Position numbers and translations under genes: made by a program. From assembly GCA_004168015.1 (NCBI GenBank), contig SEYW01000017.1, forward strand, positions 38,567-102,566: DNA of 64,000 nt. Direction: 5' to 3'. This DNA is from Methylolobus aquaticus. GTDB lineage: Bacteria > Pseudomonadota > Gammaproteobacteria > Methylococcales > Methylococcaceae. Positions 11,527 to 20,609 of this stretch are shown piece after piece. The notes under the pieces were generated by a model that ran no database searches, had not been told where the DNA came from, and saw only the letters and a program-made list of their open reading frames with translations. Position 1 is the stretch's first letter, and the number at the start of each line of letters is the position of its first letter.

Positions 11527-11775
11527 CGGAATACTCCTCTTTTTTCGGAAGCACCTCGCCCGGCATCGGGGAGGCGCTGACGGCGCATGTTGGCTCGCTG
11601 ACCGGTGCCGACCACGGTGCGAGCATGACGGGTCGACACTGACGGGCGCCGCACGGAATCTGACTCACGCAGAATGGAGCTCGCAGCCGGCTCGATCGGC
11701 GTAGTGGGCATCTGAGCTATCCTAGACAGCGCTGATTCAGACTGTCAACCCGGCGAACGCCGCGGTGCTTATCCC

Positions 11776-13242
11776 TCAGCCTAACCACGCGCGGCGGGTG
11801 AAGAGCGTGCGCAAGGCCAGAGCCAGATAGGACAAATTCTGTCTGAAGCTGCGGCGTCCGGTGTAGACGGCATCGCTCAGCACGATCTCCTCTTCCAAGG
11901 CATCACCCGGTAGTAGCAATTGGCTGGGACCGATCAGTCCGGCCGGCGCCCGATCCGCTTCCCGTTGCCAGGGTTCGATCCGCTCAGCAGCCTGCGCCTC
12001 GGTGATCGGCAAGGTTCCAACCAGACGCAAATCGCCGCTCACGACCGCGAACAGGCGCGGCAGGTAACGCAAGACCGGAGGGCGACAATTCCACTCCACG
12101 GCCCTGAAGGCTCGACGTTGACGAATCCCGAATTCGTTCAGTTCGATGCGATTGCCGCGTAGGCACAACCACTTCATTGGCTGGGTCGGATTCCGAAGCA
12201 ACGCCAGAGCGGCAGCCACGGGCCACAGCGGCAAAGACAACGCCAGCACCACCAAGCCGGCCAGACGGTTCAACGGCCGCATCAGATAATCCAGATTCCC
12301 GTGGCGACCCAGATCAGCCACCAGAAAGGTGTCGTTCACATGCAGGTGCGCGCCCGTGTCGACCCGAAGGATCTCGGCACCGAACACGATCGCGTTCCGG
12401 ATATCGACCAACTGACCGATGTAGGTATTCGGCAAAATGACGCTGTCCTGGATATCCGCGTCCTGATCGACCAAGACATCGTCCGCAATGACCACTTCTC
12501 CGTGCAGCTTCGCACGGCTATCGATGCGGACGTTCGATCCGATCAGTGCAACACCCTGCCGCAGCGAACGCGGCGACACCCGGCTGTGCCGTCCGACCGT
12601 CAAGCCCACCGCCACTTGACGCCCGGGCAACCGCAGCCCAGGCACGCGCCCGCAAGCGGCATCGAGATTCACCCGGTGATAGGCAGCAACGTCCTCTAGC
12701 GCGCAGTGGTACCCATCCGAGGCGCACTGCCGACCCACGCCGTGGGCGGCGTCGGCGGCAAGCTCATTCCAGGCCAGTGTCTGGACACCGGGCGTCCCGG
12801 CTACGCCCGCCGGCAAGTAGATCGCACCGACGCGGCGATCGGCAAATACCAGATGAGAGGGCTCGCTTGCGGCGGACGGGAGTGCTTCCAGGAAGTTGCG
12901 GAGGCAAGGCGCCCTCAGCACATCGCCCCGGAGCACCAGCCGAGGGCGGTCGGACGCCAGGGTCAGCCGACCCAGTAATTCATCGGGGCGCTCTTCCCCA
13001 CGACTCGGCAGGTAGTCAATGCGCAAGCCCCAGCGGGCACCGGTGCCGATTTCGGCCCGGACGAGGTCGGCATGCTCGGAGACGACCAGCGTCAGGTCCC
13101 GCAGGCCGGCCATTCCGATATCTTCGATGCAATGCACCAGCAACGCCTTGGCCGCGACCGGAAGCAAGGCGACGGGACAGCGCTCTGTCAGTGGACGCAA
13201 CTCCCGTCCGCAGCGATCGGCCAGTACGATTACATGGGTCAT
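11776..13242 (-). CDS. Nucleotidyltransferase-like / hexapeptide-repeat protein fused to a degenerate sugar-phosphate transferase domain
   Basis: The 488-residue protein has three parts. Residues 1-230 resemble NDP-sugar pyrophosphorylases (MTHVIVLADRCGRELRPLTERCPVALLPVAAK), but the usual GGxGTR loop is altered. Residues 230-320 are left-handed beta-helix repeats (VRIDSRAKLHGEVVIADDV). The last 160 residues resemble the bacterial sugar transferase domain, with a membrane segment and SGDLRLVG, but the DELP catalytic site reads RYLP. It is the last gene of the EPS run and its ATG overlaps the preceding stop by one base. Catalysis by either end is doubtful; a structural or regulatory role is possible. 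Confidence 0.65.
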   Translation of the reverse strand: MTHVIVLADRCGRELRPLTERCPVALLPVAAKALLVHCIEDIGMAGLRDLTLVVSEHADLVRAEIGTGARWGLRIDYLPSRGEERPDELLGRLTLASDRPRLVLRGDVLRAPCLRNFLEALPSAASEPSHLVFADRRVGAIYLPAGVAGTPGVQTLAWNELAADAAHGVGRQCASDGYHCALEDVAAYHRVNLDAACGRVPGLRLPGRQVAVGLTVGRHSRVSPRSLRQGVALIGSNVRIDSRAKLHGEVVIADDVLVDQDADIQDSVILPNTYIGQLVDIRNAIVFGAEILRVDTGAHLHVNDTFLVADLGRHGNLDYLMRPLNRLAGLVVLALSLPLWPVAAALALLRNPTQPMKWLCLRGNRIELNEFGIRQRRAFRAVEWNCRPPVLRYLPRLFAVVSGDLRLVGTLPITEAQAAERIEPWQREADRAPAGLIGPSQLLLPGDALEEEIVLSDAVYTGRRSFRQNLSYLALALRTLFTRRAWLG

Positions 13243-13982
13243 CAATAGGCTCCCTTCCCGAGCAGCACGGCCGGGATGGTCCAGAGTAGTATCCGCAGGT
13301 CGGCGAACAGCGACTGCGACTCGATATAGTGCACGTCGAGCTGCACCTGCTCCTCGAACGGAATGTCGGAACGGCCGGAGATCTGCCAGATGCAGGTGAT
13401 GCCGGGGATGACTTCGAGGCGCCGGCGATCTGCCAACGAGTATTGATCCACTTCCGCCGGTACCGGGGGGCGCGGCCCGACCAGTGACATGTCGCCGATG
13501 AAAACATTCCACAGCTGCGGCAGTTCGTCCAGCGAGGCGCGCCGGATCAGGCGCCCGACGCGAGTAATCCGCGGATCTTCCTTCATCTTGAATATTACGC
13601 CACCGCGCATTTCATTGGCCGCGAGCAGCGCCTGTTTGCGTGCTTCGGCATCGATGTACATCGACCGGAACTTATACATCGAAAACAACTGTCCCCAACG
13701 CCCGACCCGCGTCTGACGAAAGAGCACCGACCCGGGCGACTCCAGCCGGATCGCGGCGGCAACGCCGATGAAAACCGGCGTGAGCAATACCAAGCCCGCA
13801 CCCGAGACGACGATGTCCAAGGCGCGCTTGAGGACGTAGGTTCCCCTTAGCACACCGAGCCACAGCATCCGCTTGAAGACCAGCCGCCCGTGCTGCAATG
13901 ATATGCGCAGACGAGGATCGGCATAACGTTCGAGCACGCGTGCCCTCAAGCGGTCCTGTTCCGTCTCGGCAAACTCGATCAT
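13242..13982 (-). CDS. Initiating sugar-phosphate transferase (undecaprenyl-phosphate phosphoglycosyltransferase)
   Basis: This membrane enzyme would start EPS repeat-unit assembly by putting a sugar-1-phosphate on undecaprenyl phosphate. The 246-residue product has the monotopic PGT core: one hydrophobic segment (IVVSGAGLVLLTPVFIGVAA), FRQTRVG, MYKFRSMY and the intact catalytic dyad in SLDELPQLWNV. The GDMSLVGPRPP and PGITCIWQISGR motifs follow. It lacks the four extra N-terminal helices of WbaP/WcaJ. It overlaps the neighbours on both sides (4 and 1 bp). It is the only copy in the cluster with an intact active site. Confidence 0.88.
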   Translation of the reverse strand: MIEFAETEQDRLRARVLERYADPRLRISLQHGRLVFKRMLWLGVLRGTYVLKRALDIVVSGAGLVLLTPVFIGVAAAIRLESPGSVLFRQTRVGRWGQLFSMYKFRSMYIDAEARKQALLAANEMRGGVIFKMKEDPRITRVGRLIRRASLDELPQLWNVFIGDMSLVGPRPPVPAEVDQYSLADRRRLEVIPGITCIWQISGRSDIPFEEQVQLDVHYIESQSLFADLRILLWTIPAVLLGKGAY

Positions 13983-15289
13983 CGCGATTCCCTCGACTGC
14001 AACCAGACCCGGTAGAGAAACAGGGGGTTACCTACCACGTAGCGACGCCACATCCGCCCCGGCTCCAGGTAGAGGCGATAGGCCCACTCGATACCCGCTT
14101 CGCGCATCCACTGCGGCGCGCGGCGGATCTGTCCGGAATAGAAGTCGAAGGCGGCCCCCACCCCAAGGCGGACGGATGGTGCCAGCGACTCGTGATGTCT
14201 GGACAGCCACAGTTCCTGGCGCGGTGCCCCGAATGCCACGAACACGATACGGGCTCCGGAAGCGTTGATCCTGCGGATGACATCCGCTTCCTCATCGGGT
14301 GTGAAATACCCGTGTTGTGTGCCGACCACGCGCAGCGTCGGAAACCGCTCCCGCATCTTCTGTGCGGCCAGATCGGCAATGCCGGGCTTGGCGCCCAGAA
14401 AGTAGATGGGCACGCCCGCCTCGGCTGCGCGGCCGCAGATACGCGGAAACAGGTCCGTCCCATTGACATTGGCCTGCATTGCGACACCCAGCAGATTGCA
14501 GCCGATGCGCAGCCCGATACCATCCGGGAGCACCCGTTCCGCCTGCTGCAGAACCGCGCGATAGTCGTCATTACGGTATGCAATGTTGAGGCAATCGGGG
14601 TTGACGAAGGCGGCGAGCGTGCGGGATGGCGTTGCAGCCCTGGCCAACAGCCAGTCGAGCGCTTCGTCCATCGTCGTGTTGACGACCGGCACCCCGAAAA
14701 AATCGATGGTGGGAGGTACGGGCAGCGCGCTGTCGCCGCCAAGCGCAGAGCTGACCGCAAACCGTGCCATGACACCCAGATTCCTACGGATGCCATCTCC
14801 GAAAAACTGGTCGCGTTCCACCACCTCCTCCGGCTCGTAGGCGATGCCGACATTCTTCCTGAGATGGAACACCGAGATCAGGCCCGGACGCTGCAGAAAC
14901 ACGATGCCTTCCGCATCTGCGGCACGTTCGCCTTCGTCAACGGCCCGCGGTCTCGGTCCAACCCAGCTCATGTCGCCCCGGAATATATTGATCAGCACCG
15001 GGAGTTCGCGACCGAAGGCGGGGCCGGCGAAGCGCAGTCGATCAAACGACTCACGGTGACGTCCCAACATCGCTTCGCGCTCGAACAGATAACCGCAACT
15101 GAGCTTGGCCTGCACCGCCCTTACCGCGAAAACCGGGGACAGCAACAGGATGAGGGCCGCGCTCAGCGACACATCGATAAAGCGAGGCAGGCCGGCGTAA
15201 ATGACCCGAAGGACAGGCGCGACGTTGCGACGCCAGGCCGAGTGCCGCGCTTTTCCGAGCGGTCCGGGGATCTGATCGGCGTCAGACAT
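13979..15289 (-). CDS. WecG/TagA/CpsF glycosyltransferase fused to a degenerate sugar-transferase domain
   Basis: Residues 1-190 resemble the phosphoglycosyltransferase fold (hydrophobic segment, INIFRGDMSWVGPRPR), but the catalytic DE pair reads RE. Residues 195-436 are a GT26 enzyme of the WecG/TagA family (IDFFGVPVVNTTMDEAL, PDGIGLRIG, VFVAFGAPRQELWL). That family adds ManNAc-type or other sugars to lipid-linked acceptors. The fusion suggests membrane anchoring of the GT26 part to the lipid carrier. The ATG at 15289 is chosen over a GTG at 15304. It overlaps the acetyltransferase stop upstream by 8 bp. Confidence 0.8.
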   Translation of the reverse strand: MSDADQIPGPLGKARHSAWRRNVAPVLRVIYAGLPRFIDVSLSAALILLLSPVFAVRAVQAKLSCGYLFEREAMLGRHRESFDRLRFAGPAFGRELPVLINIFRGDMSWVGPRPRAVDEGERAADAEGIVFLQRPGLISVFHLRKNVGIAYEPEEVVERDQFFGDGIRRNLGVMARFAVSSALGGDSALPVPPTIDFFGVPVVNTTMDEALDWLLARAATPSRTLAAFVNPDCLNIAYRNDDYRAVLQQAERVLPDGIGLRIGCNLLGVAMQANVNGTDLFPRICGRAAEAGVPIYFLGAKPGIADLAAQKMRERFPTLRVVGTQHGYFTPDEEADVIRRINASGARIVFVAFGAPRQELWLSRHHESLAPSVRLGVGAAFDFYSGQIRRAPQWMREAGIEWAYRLYLEPGRMWRRYVVGNPLFLYRVWLQSRESR

Positions 15290-15812
15290 CGGATCCCTCA
15301 CCACGGCTCACCGAGCGACGCGGAATGATCCGGGCCGGCACGCCAACGGCCAGCGAGTTCGCAGGCACATCGACGATAACGACCGCATTTGCCCCGATTG
15401 CAACGTCGTCGCCGATGCGGATGGGCCCCAGGATCTTGGCGCCGGCGCCGATGTCGACGCGATGGCCGATCACCGGCGCTCCGCGTTCGCCCGTCCGGCG
15501 CAGACCGATGGTGACCCCGTTCCGCACGATCACGTCATCGCCGATCACCGTGTCACCGCTGATAATGATGTCGCCGAAATGCTCGATCAGGAAGCGCCGT
15601 CCCAAGGTCACCTCGCACGGGAGTTCGATACCGGTGAGGATCTGCGACCCGACCTTCAATAATTTGTAAACGAAGGAGAATGGAAGACGGAGCCAACGCT
15701 GGCGGATGCCATAACGCCAGCGTCCGAAGCGATAGACGACCATGACCCAGAAGCCTTGCCGGGTCCAGTCCCTCTGATACGTATCCCAGTCTTCGCGCAA
15801 ATTCTCGAACAT
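15282..15812 (-). CDS. Serine-acetyltransferase-like hexapeptide acyltransferase
   Basis: The 176-residue product has left-handed beta-helix repeats (IISGDTVIGDDVIVRNGVTI, IRIGDDVAIGANAVV) and the tail NSLAVGVPARII typical of CysE/WcaB-like acetyltransferases. In this setting it most likely O- or N-acetylates an EPS sugar rather than serine. The ATG at 15812 is chosen because it lies after the upstream gene ends at 15832 and gives the family's helical N-terminus (MFENLREDWDTY). Confidence 0.8.
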   Translation of the reverse strand: MFENLREDWDTYQRDWTRQGFWVMVVYRFGRWRYGIRQRWLRLPFSFVYKLLKVGSQILTGIELPCEVTLGRRFLIEHFGDIIISGDTVIGDDVIVRNGVTIGLRRTGERGAPVIGHRVDIGAGAKILGPIRIGDDVAIGANAVVIVDVPANSLAVGVPARIIPRRSVSRGEGSDV

Positions 15813-15831
15813 GGCGTGCCACCAAAAACGA

Positions 15832-16815
15832 TTACCAAGGCTGGGGAGGCGACACCGCGCCTGCGGCCGTGTCCTCCCAGGCCTGCCGCCAGAGGCGCAG
15901 CGTAGTTTCGGACTCCTCGCACTTGGCGGCATTGCGCGTTCGGTTGCGCCAGGCCCGCAGCCGATGCCAGACCATTTCCTGCCGGCTGGCCCACCAGGTA
16001 ACCCAGGCGCCGTGCCACTGGCGATAGTAGAGCAACTGGCTGCGCATGCGCCAAAGCGTCAGTTGCGCTCCGCCGGACGCCATCGTCAGGTGAGTCACGG
16101 TCTTGGAGGATTCACCGCCGATGTGGGTGACGACGATGTCGGGCCAGTACCAGATCTCCCAGCCCGCTTGCCGGATGCGCCGACACAGGTCCACCTCTTC
16201 GTAATAGAGGAAAAACCGCGGATCGAACGGCCCGACCTGATCGAGCACCTCGCGCCGGATGATGGAAAACGCGCCGGGCACCCAATCGACCTGACTGGCC
16301 TCCGCGGGATCAGCCCAGGTCCGGTCCAGGCGGCCGAACACCCGGCTGTGCGGGTAGCGCGCCGCCAGGCCGGTAAAGGTCAGCAGTTCCAGCCACGGCG
16401 TTGGAAAGGAGCGAGCCGATGGTTGATTACTGCCGTCCCGGCTCTTCAGCAGCGCGCCCCCCAGGCCGGCCCGGGGTGTCCTATACATGTGATTCAGCGC
16501 CTGCGTCAACGCCCCGGGAGCCAGAAACGCATCGGTGTTGAGCAGGACCACGAAGCGACCGGAACAGCTGCCAAAACCGAGATTGTTGGCATTGCCGAAG
16601 CCAAGATTGACCTCGCTGCGCATCAGTTTGACCCGGGTGAATTCGCGCTCGATCATGTCGGCCGAGCCATCCCGGGATGCGTTGTCGACGACGATCACTT
16701 CGCCGGCAATGTTGCCCCGGTCCAACTCGGCGAACACGGCTGTCAGGCACTCGCGTGTCAGGTCGCGCGTGTTGAAGGAGACGATCACCAAAGACACATC
16801 GGGACACGTGTTCAT
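15832..16815 (-). CDS. Family 2 glycosyltransferase (rhamnosyltransferase-like)
   Basis: The 327-residue cytoplasmic protein has the GT-A fold: VSLVIVSFNTRDLTREC, VVDNASRDGS, NLGFGNANNLG, LLNTDAF (metal-binding site) and FFLYYEEVDLCRRI. These are marks of the WbbL/rhamnosyltransferase branch of GT2. The donor sugar is not certain. It lies in the EPS operon, 9 bp from the gene upstream. Confidence 0.87.
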   Translation of the reverse strand: MNTCPDVSLVIVSFNTRDLTRECLTAVFAELDRGNIAGEVIVVDNASRDGSADMIEREFTRVKLMRSEVNLGFGNANNLGFGSCSGRFVVLLNTDAFLAPGALTQALNHMYRTPRAGLGGALLKSRDGSNQPSARSFPTPWLELLTFTGLAARYPHSRVFGRLDRTWADPAEASQVDWVPGAFSIIRREVLDQVGPFDPRFFLYYEEVDLCRRIRQAGWEIWYWPDIVVTHIGGESSKTVTHLTMASGGAQLTLWRMRSQLLYYRQWHGAWVTWWASRQEMVWHRLRAWRNRTRNAAKCEESETTLRLWRQAWEDTAAGAVSPPQPW

Positions 16816-16824
16816 GCTGTTGCC

Positions 16825-17985
16825 CTATGACGACCGCTCGGTACGAACCCACACGGCGTTCCTTCCCGCCTTTGCGATCACTTCCGGCAGCATCCGCAGC
16901 TTCCACAATAGATACACGGGGATCTGGGCGAGGAGTAGCAGGTCTCGCCACCGCCCCCCCAGCCCTACGGCCGTGACCGTATGCGCCACGACGATCAGGA
17001 GCGCGATGAACCCATAGAGTTGTGCCCAGGCGCTCGGAATCAGCAGCAGCGGAACCAGCAGCATGACGTGATACGACAGTGGCAGCAACCACAGTTCGAG
17101 TAGAGGCTCCAGCGCCCAGGCGCGCCCTTTGCCGAGTGCCCGGATCAGGCACGGCGTCCACTCGCGAATCGCGGCGATCCTCCCGCCTTCCCAACGTGCA
17201 CGCTGGGTGCCGGCGGCGGCCTCCCCGGCCGGCAACGCAGAGTGGACCGAGGTGTCCGGGAGAAACTCGACCCGGTACCCCGCGCTCAGCAGTCGCAGGT
17301 GATAATCGAGATCCTCGGTGATCGAACTGACTTCGTAGGGCACCTGCATCAGCACGTCCCGCGTCACGCCGAAGCCATTACCGAGGATTCCGACGGAGAG
17401 CCCCCAGTGTTCCCGGCCTCTTGGCCTGACGACGTTGAAAGCGAACCAGAGCAGACCGCGAAGCCGAGTCCTCGCGTCCGCTTCGGTTTCCGGAGCCCGA
17501 TAGACGCACTGCAAAGCCTCCGCTCCGGCGGCGAAGCGGGACGCGAACGCTCTCAGGAAATTCGGTTCGACCAGACTGTCCGCGTCCACCACGATAAACG
17601 CGCCGAAACCCTCGGCGAGCAGCTGTCGGAAAGCAAAGTCCAGCGCATGCCCCTTGCCGCGACGCTCGGGATCATGCCGCGTGATGACGCGCGCGCCCGC
17701 GCGGGCCGCGACCTCGGCCGTGTCATCCGTGCAGTTGTCGGCGATCACGATCATGGCCCATTCGGCACCTGGCGGCTCACAGGCGCGAAGCGAGGCCAGG
17801 CAGGGAAGGATGGCCGTGCTCTCGTCATGGGCCGGAATCACAACGGCAATGCGTGGGAGCGACCGCGATGCCGTCACGCCTTCCGGCGGGCGATAGAACC
17901 ATGCACTCGCGGTCAGAAACGCCAGTTCGACGGTGCCGGGCAAAGTGACGGCGAGCAGCAGCAGAGCAAGCGTTTCGAAAAACAC
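16825..17985 (-). CDS. Membrane-bound family 2 glycosyltransferase
   Basis: The 386-residue product has an N-terminal membrane segment, a GT2 catalytic domain (AVVIPAHDES, DNCTDDT, VDADSLV, the ITEDLDYHLRLL acid motif, a QRARWEGGR motif) and several C-terminal membrane segments. This layout is shared with cellulose- and hyaluronan-synthase-like processive enzymes and N-glycosyltransferases. The start is a GTG at 17985 with GAGG seven bases upstream. It lies 12 bp after the neighbouring GT4 gene. Confidence 0.85.
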   Translation of the reverse strand: MFFETLALLLLAVTLPGTVELAFLTASAWFYRPPEGVTASRSLPRIAVVIPAHDESTAILPCLASLRACEPPGAEWAMIVIADNCTDDTAEVAARAGARVITRHDPERRGKGHALDFAFRQLLAEGFGAFIVVDADSLVEPNFLRAFASRFAAGAEALQCVYRAPETEADARTRLRGLLWFAFNVVRPRGREHWGLSVGILGNGFGVTRDVLMQVPYEVSSITEDLDYHLRLLSAGYRVEFLPDTSVHSALPAGEAAAGTQRARWEGGRIAAIREWTPCLIRALGKGRAWALEPLLELWLLPLSYHVMLLVPLLLIPSAWAQLYGFIALLIVVAHTVTAVGLGGRWRDLLLLAQIPVYLLWKLRMLPEVIAKAGRNAVWVRTERSS

Positions 17986-17997
17986 CGGTAACCTCGG

Positions 17998-19272
17998 TCA
18001 AGCGCCAGGAGGGGTTAGCGACAACCGTAGCAGTCGGCGGAGGGTCTCGCCCAAGGTCCCGACGTTGCGCTCCAGGTCATACTCCCGCAGGATGCGTTGA
18101 CGCCCGGCCCGCCCGAGCCGTTCGCGCAATGCCGGATCATCCATCAGCAGCCCGATCGCCGCAGCAAGTCCGACGTCATCGCCGGGAGCGACCAGCAACC
18201 CGTCCTGTTCATTCTGGATGAGTTCCGGGATCCCGGTGATATGCGTGGTGACGCAGGGAATCGCCATGGCCATCGCCTCCATCAGGACTACCGGGATACC
18301 CTCGGCAAAGCTGGCGAGCGCGAAGCAATCGGCCGACGCGTAATGGTCACGAATGTGGTCCTGATCGACCGGCCCGGTCAGCCGCACCGCATCAGTCAGA
18401 TGGTGCCGCGCCACCCAGTCCTTGAGCAGGTTCTCGAGCGGTCCCCCGCCGACCAAGATGAGCCGCAGCGACCGGCCATCCTGCTTCAACCGGTGGACGG
18501 CGCGCAACAGAATCACCGGCCCTTTCGCTTCCGACAGTCGCCCAACGGAAACGATGGTGAAGGGCTGGTCCGGCTCATTTTTGGCAACCGGTCTGAACTC
18601 GGTCGGATCCACCCCCAGGCGACAGACATGGAGCTTGTCCCAGTCGGACGGTAATGAGAGCTTCATCAGTTGGCTGCGCGCAAAGTGACTGATGCAGAGT
18701 ATGAAATCGGCACCCGCAACCTTTTCGCGCAGAGCGTATCCGGGCACATCGTAGAACTCGTCCGGCCCATGCACCGTCAGCGAGAAACCGATCGGGAAGG
18801 CCTTACGGGCGAGCAGGCCGACCGTGGCCGCGGGTGTGGCAAAGTGGACGTGGAGGTGCTTGCAGCCCTGTTGATCCATCCAGTGGCCGACCAACAGAGC
18901 CTCCAGCCAATAGAAGTGATTGAAGGCCAGTCGGTACAAATCCCACCGGGCCAGCTTCCAGGCAAACAGCAAGGACTGCAGCGCACCCGCCGGGTGCGTC
19001 CGGAATGCCCAGATCAAGGCCGTTGCAATCGACTTTGCGCTCTGTTGCTTCAGATAGTGCGTGGCCTGTGCCTCGGCGCGCTCGGTGTTCGTCAGCTTGT
19101 CGAGCGGACGGTCGGGTGGGTTCACCGAGGCAACGCGGATAATGAAGCCCTGCCGGCGCAGCATGGCGATCTCACGCAGTATGAAGGTGTGGGAAAAAGA
19201 CGGGTATTGACTGACCAGGTAAGCGACCGTCGGACCCTCGGGCTTATGCATCAATGGTTCAGCGGCATTCAT
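17998..19272 (-). CDS. Family 4 glycosyltransferase, WcaL-like
   Basis: The 424-residue protein has a GT-B fold. The N-terminal domain has VAYLVSQYPSFSHTFILREI, typical of WcaL/AmsK-like EPS glycosyltransferases. The C-terminal GT4 domain has the donor-site motif SFAEGIPVVLMEAMAMAIP. The ATG overlaps the preceding gene stop by 4 bp. It acts at the cytoplasmic face; the donor is unknown. Confidence 0.87.
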   Translation of the reverse strand: MNAAEPLMHKPEGPTVAYLVSQYPSFSHTFILREIAMLRRQGFIIRVASVNPPDRPLDKLTNTERAEAQATHYLKQQSAKSIATALIWAFRTHPAGALQSLLFAWKLARWDLYRLAFNHFYWLEALLVGHWMDQQGCKHLHVHFATPAATVGLLARKAFPIGFSLTVHGPDEFYDVPGYALREKVAGADFILCISHFARSQLMKLSLPSDWDKLHVCRLGVDPTEFRPVAKNEPDQPFTIVSVGRLSEAKGPVILLRAVHRLKQDGRSLRLILVGGGPLENLLKDWVARHHLTDAVRLTGPVDQDHIRDHYASADCFALASFAEGIPVVLMEAMAMAIPCVTTHITGIPELIQNEQDGLLVAPGDDVGLAAAIGLLMDDPALRERLGRAGRQRILREYDLERNVGTLGETLRRLLRLSLTPPGA

Positions 19273-20531
19273 CGGTGCAACAACTCCCCGTATAGCGCCA
19301 ACGCCTGCTTGATCTTTGCATCCCAGGTGTAATGAGCCCTAACGCGTTCCAGGCCAACCCGTCCCTTGGCAGCCCACTGTGCCGGGTTCGCCGTCACCTC
19401 CTCGAAGACCTTGACCAGTTCATCAACCACCGGGGTCCGTCCCTCCGGCGGAATCGCGCGCCCCACGTCCTCATCGACGATCTCGGCCGGTCCGCCGTAA
19501 GCGATGGCTGCCACGGGGCGCGCGCACGCCATCGCCTCCAGCAACACCGCCCCCCCCGACTCTCGCACGGAAGGCAGCACGAACAGATGCGCAGCACCGA
19601 TCAACTCGGCAACGTCGTTGGGCGACCGTTCGCCGGCAAAGGTCACGCAATCGTCCAGCCCCCGCTCCGCCACCTCACGATGCAGTTCGCTGGCCAACGG
19701 CCCATCGCCGACCAACGTCAGTTCGACCCTCTGGCGGGATCGGAAGCGTTGCACGGCCTCGAGCAACATCGTGACTCCCTTGACCGGAATCAATCGGCCC
19801 ACGAAAACCAGACGGAGCGGTTGCCGCGGCGACGGGGAAGCCGGATAGCCGGAAGCCCGGAAGACATCGGTATCGACGGCATTCTCGATCATCAAGCGGC
19901 AACGGTCACGGTCGCCGGCGGGCACCGCATTGCGCGTGCTGCGGTTGGCGACCAGAATCGCGGAGGCATTCCGGGTCGACCGGCGCACGGCATTGATCAG
20001 CTTGCCCAGATTGCGCAGCGGATAGGTCCAGGCGGCCTCCGCCCGGAGTATCTCGGGAAAGTTCTCCGGATTGGTCAACCCCCCATTCCACGGTCCCAGG
20101 ACCAGGGGCAGCCCGGTCCGATACAGCAGCGTCGCCGCCATCGGCGAAACCGGCGTGGGCACGTGCACGATGTCCCACGCGCCAGCGGCCGTCCGCGCGG
20201 CGACGGCGCGCAGCGCGGCCCGGTCGTAGACGAAGTAATCGACCGAGGAAAACAGGAACACCGTGTGCTGACTATGCGGAAACAGCCGGCTCATCACTTT
20301 GTACAGGGGTCCGGCGAGCCATTCGGTGTCGACGTAGAGCACCTCGCTATCCGGCAGCGGGGCACCGGCTTCGACCAGCGCCGTCCGGTTCCTGACGTGA
20401 GTCAGCAGTGTGACCGGAACCAGCCGGGCAAGCCGCGAATACCACTGCCAGCCTAGCTGCGAGACCGAGCCCATCCCCGGTCCGCATTGATACGCCGACA
20501 GCAGCACGCGTGGTGTCGATTGCGTTGCCAT
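19269..20531 (-). CDS. Family 4 glycosyltransferase
   Basis: The 420-residue GT-B protein has LVFVGRLIPVKGVTMLLEAV and the E-x7-E type donor motif RESGGAVLLEAMACARPV. The ATG at 20531 is chosen over a TTG at 20543 because the GGGGG run between them sits at ribosome-binding distance. It overlaps the downstream GT4 gene by 4 bp, so the two are probably co-translated. Substrate unknown. Confidence 0.85.
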   Translation of the reverse strand: MATQSTPRVLLSAYQCGPGMGSVSQLGWQWYSRLARLVPVTLLTHVRNRTALVEAGAPLPDSEVLYVDTEWLAGPLYKVMSRLFPHSQHTVFLFSSVDYFVYDRAALRAVAARTAAGAWDIVHVPTPVSPMAATLLYRTGLPLVLGPWNGGLTNPENFPEILRAEAAWTYPLRNLGKLINAVRRSTRNASAILVANRSTRNAVPAGDRDRCRLMIENAVDTDVFRASGYPASPSPRQPLRLVFVGRLIPVKGVTMLLEAVQRFRSRQRVELTLVGDGPLASELHREVAERGLDDCVTFAGERSPNDVAELIGAAHLFVLPSVRESGGAVLLEAMACARPVAAIAYGGPAEIVDEDVGRAIPPEGRTPVVDELVKVFEEVTANPAQWAAKGRVGLERVRAHYTWDAKIKQALALYGELLHR

Positions 20532-20609
20532 TTCAACCCCCAAAAGCGGAGCTCAGCTGCGCTGCCGCCCGATACGCCGTTTTCCGAGCGTCGTAGCTGC
20601 CGCCCGCGT

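Noticed and set aside
13898..15328. 476-codon plus-strand frame
   Set aside because: Antisense to the WecG-type gene, which has clear family motifs; the antisense product has none.
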